Translations under genes and position numbers: made by a program
Part shown: piece by piece, positions 1 to 8,398 of the stretch
Layout of the letters: each line of letters opens with the position of its first letter
Position numbering within the stretch: the first letter of the stretch is position 1
Notes under the pieces: model-generated
What the model saw: the letters and a program-made list of their open reading frames with translations, nothing else
Databases searched by the model: none
What the model was told of the DNA's origin: nothing
Source of the DNA: a virus
Length of the DNA stretch: 26,445 bases
Strand: one strand, 5' to 3'
Virus record (IMG/VR): IMGVR_UViG_3300030222_000038
Coordinates: 1-26,445 of that record

Positions 1-1620
<1,620 letters not shown>

Positions 1621-1622
1621 TC

Positions 1623-1820
1623 TTACTCTAGACGATGGTCGGTCCCATCGTTTCCCTGCTGGTCTGGCACGGTCGCGGCGGACCGTGCAGCATCGCGGGC
1701 CATCGCCTTGACCAGGACAATAAGCGCGTTTTGCAAGTTGTTGCTACCCGCACGGAAGCTCGTGCGCGGGTCTCTGTCCGCTGCCTCATGATCGAGCCTC
1801 TGTATCAGGTCGCCGCTCAC
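1623..1820 (-). CDS. small hypothetical protein, 65 aa
   Basis: Not recognised. It starts with GTG directly after the primase TGA (no gap) and has a good GGAGG Shine-Dalgarno inside the primase 3' end, 7 nt before the GTG. It stops 2 nt before the recombinase ATG. This tight packing suggests translational coupling. The product is hydrophilic and mixed-charge, with an N-terminal LIQRLDHEAADRD helix that looks like those of many short phage early proteins, and no transmembrane segment. Its place next to the recombinase makes it one candidate for an accessory or directionality factor, but nothing in the sequence proves that. Confidence 0.7.
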   Translation of the reverse strand: MSGDLIQRLDHEAADRDPRTSFRAGSNNLQNALIVLVKAMARDAARSAATVPDQQGNDGTDHRLE

Positions 1821-4493
1821 TCAAGCCTCCGGCCTGAAAACCCAACACTTGCAGGTCCAGCCATCGTCTTTGTGAACTCGGTCCGGAATGGCGGATTTGA
1901 CCGTGTTGATGCCGATAAACTGGCGACTTCTCGAGCCCCGGAGGTGTCGTTTGAGTTCGGTCAGTGCAGGGATCTGTTGCCGTCGTGCGGTCGCAACCTG
2001 GACGAAGTGATTCAGGTTAACAGCGATCCTGTCGGGTGATTTTGAATGGTTGAGGACAGGCCTCCCTTCACCACCCTCATTCAAGAATTCGTACGTTTCC
2101 CAGAACTCGCGCACGACAGGGTGATCGGCGGAAATGGCGGCTTGTCGCTGAACGGCCAGCTCGCATACCTGGCTGTAGATGGCGGCATGTTGTTCATCTG
2201 TCAGATTGATCAACGGCGCGACGGCATCGACTGCCGCCATGATCATTGCGTGGTTCTTTGCGAGGCGCACGCTGCTCAGGCCTTCCAGCCTCGCGAACTG
2301 CTCTTGATAGTCTTTGGAGCGGGTGAGGATTGTCGCCACCGCTTGTTTCTCGCCGGCGCATGCTCGCCGAAGGAAGGCGCTCACCGCACTGGTCGGCATG
2401 GCCTCTAGTGCCTCGGCCGCAATCTTTGATTGGGGTGTGTGTCCGGACGTGTCGAACGCGAGATGAACGATGCGCTGAAGCATTGCTTCACTGGCATCTA
2501 CATCAGCATTCTGGCTTATGACCAAGGATCCACGGAATGGCGGTTCTCGTGTGTCGTTACCGTTGTTCTTGACGCCCGTCGCTCGGCTCGCGCGCCCGTT
2601 GTAGGCTGTCTTCAGTTCATCCCAATCAAATTTTTTTCCATGGGCCGTGTCCTCACTCCGGTCGCCCTCGATCATGACTACCGGCAGGTTCGCCACCTGC
2701 GACATGATCCGCGCACGCGCAGCCGGTGTGGATTTTGACGGATCAAAACCTTCGTAGTCTGAACGACCGACCAAGCGCCAAAGGAATTCAATCAAGGTGG
2801 ACTTACCCGCACCCGGCGCGCCGACAATCTCAAGAAAGGGAAAGCTCTTCTGTGCTGCTCGAATCTGTTCCGCGAAAAGGCTCGCAAACCAATACGCGAC
2901 GGCAATCACTCCCTTTTCGCCGAAGCACTCCCAAATATGACCAGGCCACGCTTCATTGTATTCCTGCTCATCACCAATATGGAGGTGCACCGACTGGTTC
3001 AGGCTTTTGATTGACAGGCGGTCGAGTTCAAAAAAATCTTCGTCGTTCAACTCGACTGTGGTGCCCTGCCTGATCGCGAGTTCATTGAACACATAGGTCT
3101 TGTGTTCGGCGCTGTATCCGATGAAATCGACTGTCTCGACAGTCTTGATGCCGTGCAGATTGTCTTTAAGGAATTGGTCAAGCTGCTCCTTCGTACCCGT
3201 GTAAATCGACCCCGCCGCGATGCCTAGCAAACGTTTCTTGAACTCTGTGGGTGCGGATAACTGGGCCCCTGTGAAGGTGTTCTTCACCGGGCGGGCACCA
3301 TGAGGGAAACGAATTCGTGTATAGTACCAACTCTCGTCTGTGAGCTGGTTGACCTGGAAGTACAGGAACTCGGGATAACAGTTGGCTATCTCATTGAGCG
3401 TCCCGGCCTGCTTGGCAGCTTCTTCGATCAGCTCCCGCTCATCTAGCCCCGCCGCATGCTCCGACTCTTTGAGCGCTTCATGGGCCTTATTCAGCTTCGC
3501 CAGATCCAGGTCGAAATGGTAGAGGCGATCCCGGAATTCGAAATTGAACCAGGTGCGCCCGGTGTGGTGATAGCGCACAAGGGCCTTAGCGAACGGTGTC
3601 GGGGCTAGATGCAGATCGCCACGATACCGGTAGTTATTGAGGTTTTCCGGTTCCAACAGGCCGGCCTTGAACGCGTCGTTGAAGTCGAACTTTTGACCGT
3701 TCTTGTTGGGCACGAAGGCTGCAAAAACATGCTCAAAGCCCTCGTCCTTCATACGCTTCACAAATTTGGTCGTGCTGCGTCGTCCAGCTCGATCATCATC
3801 GAGAGCCCAAACCCAATTGACTGATTTGCCGTCATGATCGGCGAGGCGGATATCTGGGTAGTTGCCCGCGGATAGTGTGGCGACGGCTTTCAAGCCGGAG
3901 CAAAAGAGGCTGGCCGCGTCAATGCAGGCCTCTACCAGCCAGACAGTGTCACCGTCATTGATTTCCATTCCGGGCGGTTGCCACCACAGTCCCTTGTGTT
4001 TGCCGCCGAAGTTCTGTTTACGGACAACACGACGACCATCTTCGGACACCGTGATGGGTTCAACGAACCGTTCCATAAAGATGTTGTTGGCACGGTCGAT
4101 GTCGAACCGGACAGTCGCTGTGGCTGTGCGGCCAATGGCCGAGGGGTTGTAGTAAGACTCTTGCCGGTAAGCGCCGCGCAGCTTCTCAACTGGTAACCCT
4201 CTAGCATAGGTCATGTAGGCGTCGGCGGTTGCATTCGGGTCTGCGGGTGTCGCCTGAAAACGCTTGTTGAAACCTTCAAAGAGATCTCTGTAGTGATCCT
4301 TCACAGCGATTTCTGCGCCGCATCGGTTCAAGCGTCCGCACCGTGCCGTCCAGGGGTTTTCCTTACTGACATACAGTTCGCGTTTGCCGCATGCCGGGCA
4401 TTTCCCCTGACGCAGATAGTCGCCGGCGTCCTTCATTCCGAACTCGGACTTCAGGCGCTTCAAAATTTCGTCTTGTAGTTCTTGGTTGCGCAC
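1821..4493 (-). CDS. TOPRIM primase-helicase replication protein
   Basis: 890-aa phage replication protein. An N-terminal zinc-binding module has CPACGK (Cys32, Cys35) and a second pair, Cys52 and Cys58. A TOPRIM primase domain follows, with Glu188 in WLVEAC and the LDDD acidic motif at 231-234. The C-terminal half is a P-loop ATPase with Walker A GAPGAGKST (558-566), a probable Walker B region at LPVVMIEGD (603-611) and a sensor-like SLVISQNAD (656-664). This suggests a primase fused to a helicase, replacing the rolling-circle gpA of P2. The start is GTG at 4491-4493, with a weak GGAAA upstream. The gene is separated from the upstream 104-aa gene by 104 nt that include a hairpin. Confidence 0.9.
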   Translation of the reverse strand: MRNQELQDEILKRLKSEFGMKDAGDYLRQGKCPACGKRELYVSKENPWTARCGRLNRCGAEIAVKDHYRDLFEGFNKRFQATPADPNATADAYMTYARGLPVEKLRGAYRQESYYNPSAIGRTATATVRFDIDRANNIFMERFVEPITVSEDGRRVVRKQNFGGKHKGLWWQPPGMEINDGDTVWLVEACIDAASLFCSGLKAVATLSAGNYPDIRLADHDGKSVNWVWALDDDRAGRRSTTKFVKRMKDEGFEHVFAAFVPNKNGQKFDFNDAFKAGLLEPENLNNYRYRGDLHLAPTPFAKALVRYHHTGRTWFNFEFRDRLYHFDLDLAKLNKAHEALKESEHAAGLDERELIEEAAKQAGTLNEIANCYPEFLYFQVNQLTDESWYYTRIRFPHGARPVKNTFTGAQLSAPTEFKKRLLGIAAGSIYTGTKEQLDQFLKDNLHGIKTVETVDFIGYSAEHKTYVFNELAIRQGTTVELNDEDFFELDRLSIKSLNQSVHLHIGDEQEYNEAWPGHIWECFGEKGVIAVAYWFASLFAEQIRAAQKSFPFLEIVGAPGAGKSTLIEFLWRLVGRSDYEGFDPSKSTPAARARIMSQVANLPVVMIEGDRSEDTAHGKKFDWDELKTAYNGRASRATGVKNNGNDTREPPFRGSLVISQNADVDASEAMLQRIVHLAFDTSGHTPQSKIAAEALEAMPTSAVSAFLRRACAGEKQAVATILTRSKDYQEQFARLEGLSSVRLAKNHAMIMAAVDAVAPLINLTDEQHAAIYSQVCELAVQRQAAISADHPVVREFWETYEFLNEGGEGRPVLNHSKSPDRIAVNLNHFVQVATARRQQIPALTELKRHLRGSRSRQFIGINTVKSAIPDRVHKDDGWTCKCWVFRPEA

Positions 4494-4550
4494 GGTGTTT
4501 CCGGTCTAGATTGCAGCGTTGATCTGCTGGGACACGTTTTCCGACAAGAC

Positions 4551-4585
4551 GAGGGGTGCATCCGTGGCAATGTTGGATGCCCCTC
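4551..4585 (-). other. intercistronic hairpin upstream of the primase gene
   Basis: GAGGGG-T-GCATCC (4551-4563) pairs with GGATGCCCCTC (4575-4585), giving an 11-bp stem with a one-base bulge and an 11-nt loop. It lies in the only sizeable gap of the early operon, about 58 nt before the primase GTG. No T-run follows on either strand, so a simple intrinsic terminator is unlikely. It may be an RNA processing, attenuation or mRNA-stability element. Confidence 0.55.
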
Positions 4586-4597
4586 ACGCTTAGCCGG

Positions 4598-4912
4598 CTA
4601 GTCGATGTATGGAAGTCGCAACTCAACGGGGCACTTAGTCACGTCAGGACCATCATTGGTGCGCCCGGCTTCTGTGATCTGGACAAAGACGATTTCGGTC
4701 TCTCGGTCTTTGGGGGAGGTCCTACGCAGTTCTTCTGCGAGACCGTCTTCAATCAGTGCCCGAATTATTCGCGCCGGAATGAGTGCTTTGGCGCGTTTGC
4801 ACGCAAAGCCCTTCCAGTAGGTGACGGTATAGGCGTCTAACCTCCGGTCGAATGAGGCCGTTGCTTGGTGTTTGCGGAGCAACTCAAGGGCGCGCTGGCG
4901 AGAGGCAGGCAT
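4598..4912 (-). CDS. hypothetical early protein, 104 aa
   Basis: Not recognised. The ATG at 4910-4912 overlaps the methyltransferase TGA (ATGA), so it is translationally coupled to that gene. The protein has an N-terminal helical, basic part (MPASRQRALELLRKHQ), a middle segment AKALIPARIIRALIEDGLAEEL that could be a winged-helix-like recognition region, and a strand-rich end (EIVFVQITEAGR). The overall pattern resembles short phage proteins with a DprA/MarR-like winged helix, but this is only an impression. It could work with the methyltransferase or regulate the primase gene downstream. Confidence 0.75.
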   Translation of the reverse strand: MPASRQRALELLRKHQATASFDRRLDAYTVTYWKGFACKRAKALIPARIIRALIEDGLAEELRRTSPKDRETEIVFVQITEAGRTNDGPDVTKCPVELRLPYID

Positions 4913-5583
4913 CAGGCCGAAACCTCCACACCGAACTTGCCGACTTCGTTACCCCATGCGGACCAGCCGGGGCGGGTACTTCGCGAAAACAGTTCAATGT
5001 ACGGACCGCTGAAAAGCGTCTCGATGCGGTCGTATTGCTCCGGCGGCTTGCGGCTGTGTTCGCGGGCCGGGCTGCGAACGCAGTCCAGTGGATCCCATTG
5101 AACAAAGTCCCTGACGCTGCGAACGCCATTCGGCTCATAGCCGGCATCGAGAAGATTGGCCCCCCAACCTTTCCGGAGCTGGGGATTGCCCCGTGTGGCC
5201 AACAAGCAGGGCTCAAGGTTCTTCCGAGTTCCGTAGCCCCCGCCAAATGCGTACTTACGGGTTTGCGGGTTGTACTTGATCCACTCCCACGCCAGCGACG
5301 AATAGGTGAAGCCCCAAGCTCGCAACACGCGCTGCCATACTGGTTGATGCGGCCACGTCACCCACATGAATAGGGCGCAGTCTTTCGCTGCAAGAGTGCT
5401 GACCGGCAGTGCGCTGATCTCCGCTACGTCCATGGTTGGGTAGTGCGCGGATGCAGACTTTCCCGCCCCTTTCTCGGAACGGGTCTCATAGTGCCAAGGC
5501 GGGTCTGCCAAGATCACTGAGAAGCCGCCGGCGGGCCGCAGGGCAGCAAAGTCGAGCAGGTGTTGCGGGTTGGTCGATGGCAT
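4912..5583 (-). CDS. MT-A70 family adenine-N6 DNA methyltransferase
   Basis: 223 aa. The catalytic motif DPPW is at residues 27-30 (VILADPPWHYE) and is followed by the family-typical SAHYPTM at about 43-49. FMWVTWPHQP, WGFTYSSLAWEWIKYN, GYGTRKNLEPCLLATRG and the KPPEQYDRIE motif also follow the MT-A70 pattern. The family transfers methyl from AdoMet to adenine N6; in phages the target is usually phage or host DNA. No restriction nuclease lies beside it, so it is an orphan. Methylation may protect the phage from host restriction or alter promoter use. The start is supported by GAGG about 9 nt upstream. The stop overlaps the next gene start. Confidence 0.93.
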   Translation of the reverse strand: MPSTNPQHLLDFAALRPAGGFSVILADPPWHYETRSEKGAGKSASAHYPTMDVAEISALPVSTLAAKDCALFMWVTWPHQPVWQRVLRAWGFTYSSLAWEWIKYNPQTRKYAFGGGYGTRKNLEPCLLATRGNPQLRKGWGANLLDAGYEPNGVRSVRDFVQWDPLDCVRSPAREHSRKPPEQYDRIETLFSGPYIELFSRSTRPGWSAWGNEVGKFGVEVSA

Positions 5584-5595
5584 TGCACTGCGCCT

Positions 5596-5916
5596 CTAAG
5601 CGTCGCTGCGCACAATGGCTTCGATGTCGCGGACGGAGACCGCCACGCGCTTGCCGTCCACCGTGGCAAAGACGCAGGTGCTGGTGCTGCGGTCCATGTC
5701 AATGCGGGTGTCGGTGTCCCTTGCCTCATGGTCAGCCACGACCATGGCAGCGATGGTGTCAGCCCGATCGAGCGTGACGCTCTTGTCGCGGATTAGTGCG
5801 CTCTTCACCAACTCAAACTGTACCTGGCGGCTGTCACACCCTGTCTTGAGGTGACGATGCAGAGTGACCCGAGCAAAGTCGTGAAGGTTCTCGGCTGCAT
5901 AGCTCGTGGGATGCAT
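5596..5916 (-). CDS. hypothetical early protein, 106 aa
   Basis: Not recognised. It has a strong AAGGAG ribosome site 8 nt before the ATG at 5914-5916, so it is very likely expressed. It sits 16 nt after the Ogr-like gene and 12 nt before the methyltransferase. The protein is soluble and mixed-charge: helical at the N terminus (MHPTSYAAENLHDFARVTLHRHLK) and with a short strand-rich C terminus (STCVFATVDGKRVAVSVRDIEAIV). No cysteine pair or membrane segment is visible. Its role cannot be stated from sequence. Confidence 0.78.
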   Translation of the reverse strand: MHPTSYAAENLHDFARVTLHRHLKTGCDSRQVQFELVKSALIRDKSVTLDRADTIAAMVVADHEARDTDTRIDMDRSTSTCVFATVDGKRVAVSVRDIEAIVRSDA

Positions 5917-5932
5917 GGTTTTGCTCCTTCGA

Positions 5933-6214
5933 TTAGGCGCGCCTGCCCGGCTCGTTCAGGGAAAGAACGAGTTGCTGGACGTTGACGCGTTGAGAGAGAG
6001 GGATCTTGACGGCTTCGTTCGGCGCGGCGGATGGGACCAAGATTCGGACGGGCGTTACGGCTGAAATGAAAACGCAGCCGCACTCGTCATTGAGGCAGTG
6101 ACAAGTGAGTTCGCGGTACTGCCATGACACCTCACGTGACTTTTTTATCAGCGTGTCACTGCCGCAGTGAATGCAACTGATTTTCCGGATCGGTGACGTT
6201 CCCTTCACGCGCAT
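5933..6214 (-). CDS. ogr: Ogr/Delta-family zinc-finger late transcription activator
   Basis: 93 aa. Cys14, Cys17, Cys40 and Cys45 give C-X2-C-X22-C-X4-C, the exact spacing of the P2 Ogr / P4 Delta zinc finger. After it, CGCVFISAVTPVRIL aligns with the P2 region CSATFITYESVQRYI. Family members bind dyads upstream of late promoters and recruit RNA polymerase through its alpha subunit. The N terminus is about 10 residues longer than in P2 Ogr. The ATG at 6212-6214 has a GGAG ribosome site and overlaps the Cro-like stop by 10 nt, so this activator is an early gene here. In P2, ogr lies behind gene D in a late operon. Its likely targets are the dyads at 16742-16770 and 23564-23588. Confidence 0.9.
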   Translation of the reverse strand: MRVKGTSPIRKISCIHCGSDTLIKKSREVSWQYRELTCHCLNDECGCVFISAVTPVRILVPSAAPNEAVKIPLSQRVNVQQLVLSLNEPGRRA

Positions 6215-6438
6215 TGGGACGCTCCGGATACGGAGGACGTGAAAGGAGGTTTGCCCTGTCCTAGGCGTTTGATGGCGGCAGCGGGTTTCTTGTTCCGGAT
6301 AGCTGCCCCGGTCACCTGGTCTGCGTATTTCTGGGGGAGGGTGTCAGGCAGTTGCGAGATGAAAGACTTCGAGTAGCCGAGGGCGCTCGCAAGCTCCGTG
6401 CACGAACCAAACAGGGCAATGGCGTGTTTCTTAAGCAT
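6205..6438 (-). CDS. Cro-like early regulator
   Basis: 77 aa from the ATG at 6436-6438. The N terminus MLKKHAIALFGSCTELASALGYSKSFISQLPDTLPQKYADQV has the typical layout of short Cro / YdaS-like proteins, with the helix-turn-helix at about 12-32. Longer starts (TTG at 6474, ATG at 6456) would lie inside operators O2 and O1, so they are disfavoured. The ribosome site is weak. It is the first gene of the leftward early operon, divergent from the repressor. It probably represses the repressor promoter and commits the phage to lysis. It could also be a Cox-type dual factor, though the fold looks Cro-like. Confidence 0.82.
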   Translation of the reverse strand: MLKKHAIALFGSCTELASALGYSKSFISQLPDTLPQKYADQVTGAAIRNKKPAAAIKRLGQGKPPFTSSVSGASQCA

Positions 6439-6445
6439 GGTTACG

Positions 6446-6474
6446 CCGTTAAGCATGCTAAACGAAAACGTCAA
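6446..6474 (-). promoter_or_regulatory. putative early (cro) promoter
   Basis: On the minus strand, TTGACG (6469-6474) is followed 17 nt later by TAACGG (6446-6451). The -35 is strong and the -10 weak. The -35 lies in operator O2 and the -10 touches O1, so repressor bound there would block it. It drives the Cro-Ogr-replication-recombinase operon. Inference from sequence match and placement. Confidence 0.5.
6448..6463. promoter_or_regulatory. operator O1 of the immunity switch
   Basis: GTTAAGCATGCTAAAC is a near-perfect 16-bp palindrome (reverse complement GTTTAGCATGCTTAAC). It lies just upstream of the Cro-like start and over the early -10. It is the best-conserved of three related sites. 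Confidence 0.82.
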
Positions 6475-6485
6475 GCATGCTAAAT
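6470..6485. promoter_or_regulatory. operator O2 of the immunity switch
   Basis: GTCAAGCATGCTAAAT shares the AAGCATGCTAAA core with O1. Its centre is 22 bp from the O1 centre, about two helical turns. It overlaps the early -35. Confidence 0.8.
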
Positions 6486-6490
6486 CATAA

Positions 6491-6506
6491 GTTTAGTATA
6501 CTTAAC
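6491..6506. promoter_or_regulatory. operator O3 of the immunity switch
   Basis: GTTTAGTATACTTAAC has the same outer half-sites as O1, with TATA replacing CATG in the centre. Its centre is 21 bp from O2. It covers the repressor -10 and ends 4 nt before the repressor ATG, so binding here should shut the repressor gene. Confidence 0.8.
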
Positions 6507-6510
6507 CCGA
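6497..6510 (+). promoter_or_regulatory. putative repressor promoter with transcript start at the ATG
   Basis: TATACT (6497-6502) is a good -10. A normal spacing puts the transcription start at 6509-6510, the A of the repressor ATG. No Shine-Dalgarno sequence precedes the ATG. The mRNA is therefore probably leaderless, as known for lambda cI from PRM. A clear -35 is not seen. Confidence 0.5.
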
Positions 6511-6872
6511 TGTTTGGTGATCGGTTGAAACTCGCGCGGGAGCGCTCCGGTCTCACAATGGCTGAATTATCTAGGAAAGCCGGTGGTATTTCCGGGTCCG
6601 CAATAAGTCAGTTGGAGGCTGGAACGTCCAAGGGGGCGCGCCCCGAGAACCTAGCTGCGCTGGCACGCGCGCTGGGTGTCGATATGTATTGGTTGGCCAC
6701 TGGTGAGCCCAATCCGGTGCAGATTTCCGAATCAACAAGTGATTCGAATGCCTCTTCAGCGAGTGCCAGCACCATCATGCTGGCAGAGATGATTGAGCTG
6801 TTCATGGCAGTTGACGGCACCGAGAACAAACGGCTTCTGCTGGAAGCGGCGCGCGGGTTCGTATCACGGTGA
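6510..6872 (+). CDS. CI-like lysogeny repressor, XRE family
   Basis: 120 aa from the ATG at 6510-6512. The N-terminal helix-turn-helix domain (about 1-65) has MFGDRLKLARERSGLTMAELSRKAG, then ISGSAISQLEAG as recognition helix and ALARALGVDMYWLATG. A Ser/Ala-rich linker and a C-terminal helix (MLAEMIELFMAVDG) follow, probably for dimerisation. No S24 peptidase domain (no Ala-Gly cleavage site, no Ser/Lys dyad) is present, so RecA-driven self-cleavage is unlikely. An upstream in-frame start at 6477 would read through operators O2 and O3 and is rejected. It is divergent from the Cro-like gene and convergent with the D gene. Confidence 0.87.
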   Translation: MFGDRLKLARERSGLTMAELSRKAGGISGSAISQLEAGTSKGARPENLAALARALGVDMYWLATGEPNPVQISESTSDSNASSASASTIMLAEMIELFMAVDGTENKRLLLEAARGFVSR

Positions 6873-6883
6873 ATGCCTCGGGC

Positions 6884-6934
6884 AGGGCGGTGCGAATACC
6901 GCAACCATTGGTCTGAGCATTGAGGCACCGCCCT
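6884..6934. terminator. possible bidirectional terminator hairpin between convergent genes
   Basis: AGGGCGGTGC (6884-6893) and GCACCGCCCT (6925-6934) form a perfect 10-bp stem with a 31-nt loop. It lies between the repressor stop and the D stop, where transcripts converge. No T-run follows on either strand, so a classical intrinsic terminator is not proven. A second pairing, TGCCTC (6874-6879) with GAGGCA (6922-6927), could compete with it. Confidence 0.4.
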
Positions 6935-7931
6935 AACTCTTGCTCGCTGCCACCGTCTCAAGTTGGGCTGCTGTCGTGAAGCCGCTGCCGCTCAGACTAT
7001 GGGTCACCGTTCCACATATCCACGCTATCGCGTCAATTTCCGGCCGCCATCCGGAGAGCGTCACTGGCGTTTCAGCCATCAAAGCCGCGCGCCCGATCGC
7101 TAAGTTCACGCTCATGGTGTCGCGTGCCCGTTGAATGCGAGCCCATTCGCTGTCTGCTTCCGCCTGTGCTGTGGCGGCGTCCTTGAACGTTGTCGCGAGC
7201 GTCTTCAGTTTTCCAGGCGTGGATCCGCCGCCGGCGATCACCATCTTCCGAACGCCGTTGGCAACGTCATGCCATTGCGCCTTTACGCCTGAGTAGTCGG
7301 TGGATCCTTGCTTGCGACTGAAGGTGTGCCGGTCCCCGTCACCACGGGTGATGGCAATCGGGCCCAATGGCGTGCCGCTTGCACTTTGTCCGGTTCCTGC
7401 GCGAGCGAACAGCAGGCGTCCGGCCTTGATGGTAGCAACCGCATCAAACTGCCTGCCGAGCCGAGTGAGAAGATGACCGTCACTTTCGCTTGCCTGGTCT
7501 ATGTGGCCGGGGTTCTGCCAGGCCAGCGCTTCGGCCATCACTAGGTCCAGGCCGTGGTCCGCAGCGATGGTCCGCAACACCTCGCCCAGAGGCAGACCGT
7601 CAAAGCTGCGGCGCTTGTGCTCGTTCAGCGATGCGTGAAAGTCGGCGCTTCGCGCGTGGATGCTCAGTTGATCCGGAGGGCCGGTGTCCGTCATTTCGTC
7701 CACCACAAAGATGCCCTTGTCGACCAGTCCGGTTTCTTTGAAACCGAGATGGACCGTGATAGACGCACCCATACTTGGCAGGGCAAGCCGGCCATCAGTG
7801 TTGCTCAAAACCAACCTCAGCTCATCGGCTTCAAAAGCGCGCTTGTCGGTGAGGGTAAGACTCACCAGGCGCGGGTTGATCAGCGGCCTGATATCAGCGC
7901 CCGCCACGGTGACCGCGAAGTCGGGGGTCAT
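6933..7931 (-). CDS. D: baseplate hub / late control protein gpD
   Basis: 332 aa (P2 D is about 387). The N terminus PDFAVTVAGADIRPLINPRLVSLTLTDKRAFEADELRLVLSNTDG is the family signature of the gpD/gp27-like hub, and FDGLPLGEVLRTIAADHGL marks the second domain. In the virion it joins the tail tube to the spike gpV. It is the last late gene; its ATG overlaps the gpU stop by 4 nt (ATGA). The TAG stop lies within the convergent hairpin. The shorter length suggests a trimmed loop or C-terminal part, not a broken gene. Confidence 0.93.
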   Translation of the reverse strand: MTPDFAVTVAGADIRPLINPRLVSLTLTDKRAFEADELRLVLSNTDGRLALPSMGASITVHLGFKETGLVDKGIFVVDEMTDTGPPDQLSIHARSADFHASLNEHKRRSFDGLPLGEVLRTIAADHGLDLVMAEALAWQNPGHIDQASESDGHLLTRLGRQFDAVATIKAGRLLFARAGTGQSASGTPLGPIAITRGDGDRHTFSRKQGSTDYSGVKAQWHDVANGVRKMVIAGGGSTPGKLKTLATTFKDAATAQAEADSEWARIQRARDTMSVNLAIGRAALMAETPVTLSGWRPEIDAIAWICGTVTHSLSGSGFTTAAQLETVAASKS

Positions 7932-8386
7932 GCGCCACCCCGTTGAATGTTGCCGGCCAAGCGGGCTATGGCGAGATCTTCCGGTGTCAGGTCTGCCTTG
8001 TTCAGGGTGTCGTCCGGTTCATGGCTCAGCGTCACAGTAAAGCTCATTTTTCGAGCCTGTCCCTCCCGCAGAAAGATGCTGCGGTTCTGTTGAACACTGC
8101 GAATTGTCCAGTATCCCAGAACGTTCCCTTGACCGTCCATCAACAGGTACGCGGTGCCGGTCGCCTGCATGTCCAGCAGCCTTTGGATATCCGCGGATCC
8201 ACCGGTGGTCCCTGGGTAGAGATCACCGGTCAGGCTGATCGTGTCTGCACCGGGTCCAAGGTGTTGGCTGGCGGCGCGAGCGCCAAACCGGTCATTGGCC
8301 GCAAATCGTTCCGCCGTGTCGCGCTGGAACTGCTGATAGGCGACCGTGGGGACCGAAAACACAAACAGGCCTAGGCTCATCATCAT
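7928..8386 (-). CDS. U: tail terminator-like protein gpU
   Basis: 152 aa (P2 U 159). It starts MMMSLGLFVFSVPTVAYQQFQRDTAERFAANDRFG, typical of P2 gpU proteins, and contains PGADTISLTGDLYPG. ILREGQ-like text appears as FLREGQARKMSFTVTLSHEPDD. gpU acts in tail assembly. Three ATG codons occur in tandem; AGGGAGAG supports the first, at 8384-8386. It lies between T and D, as in P2. Confidence 0.93.
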   Translation of the reverse strand: MMMSLGLFVFSVPTVAYQQFQRDTAERFAANDRFGARAASQHLGPGADTISLTGDLYPGTTGGSADIQRLLDMQATGTAYLLMDGQGNVLGYWTIRSVQQNRSIFLREGQARKMSFTVTLSHEPDDTLNKADLTPEDLAIARLAGNIQRGGA

Positions 8387-8398
8387 GGCGGTCTCTCC

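Noticed and set aside
6439-6474. Longer start for the Cro-like protein (TTG or the first ATG)
   Set aside because: It would place coding sequence in operators O1 and O2 and over the early promoter; homologues begin at MLKKHAIALFG.
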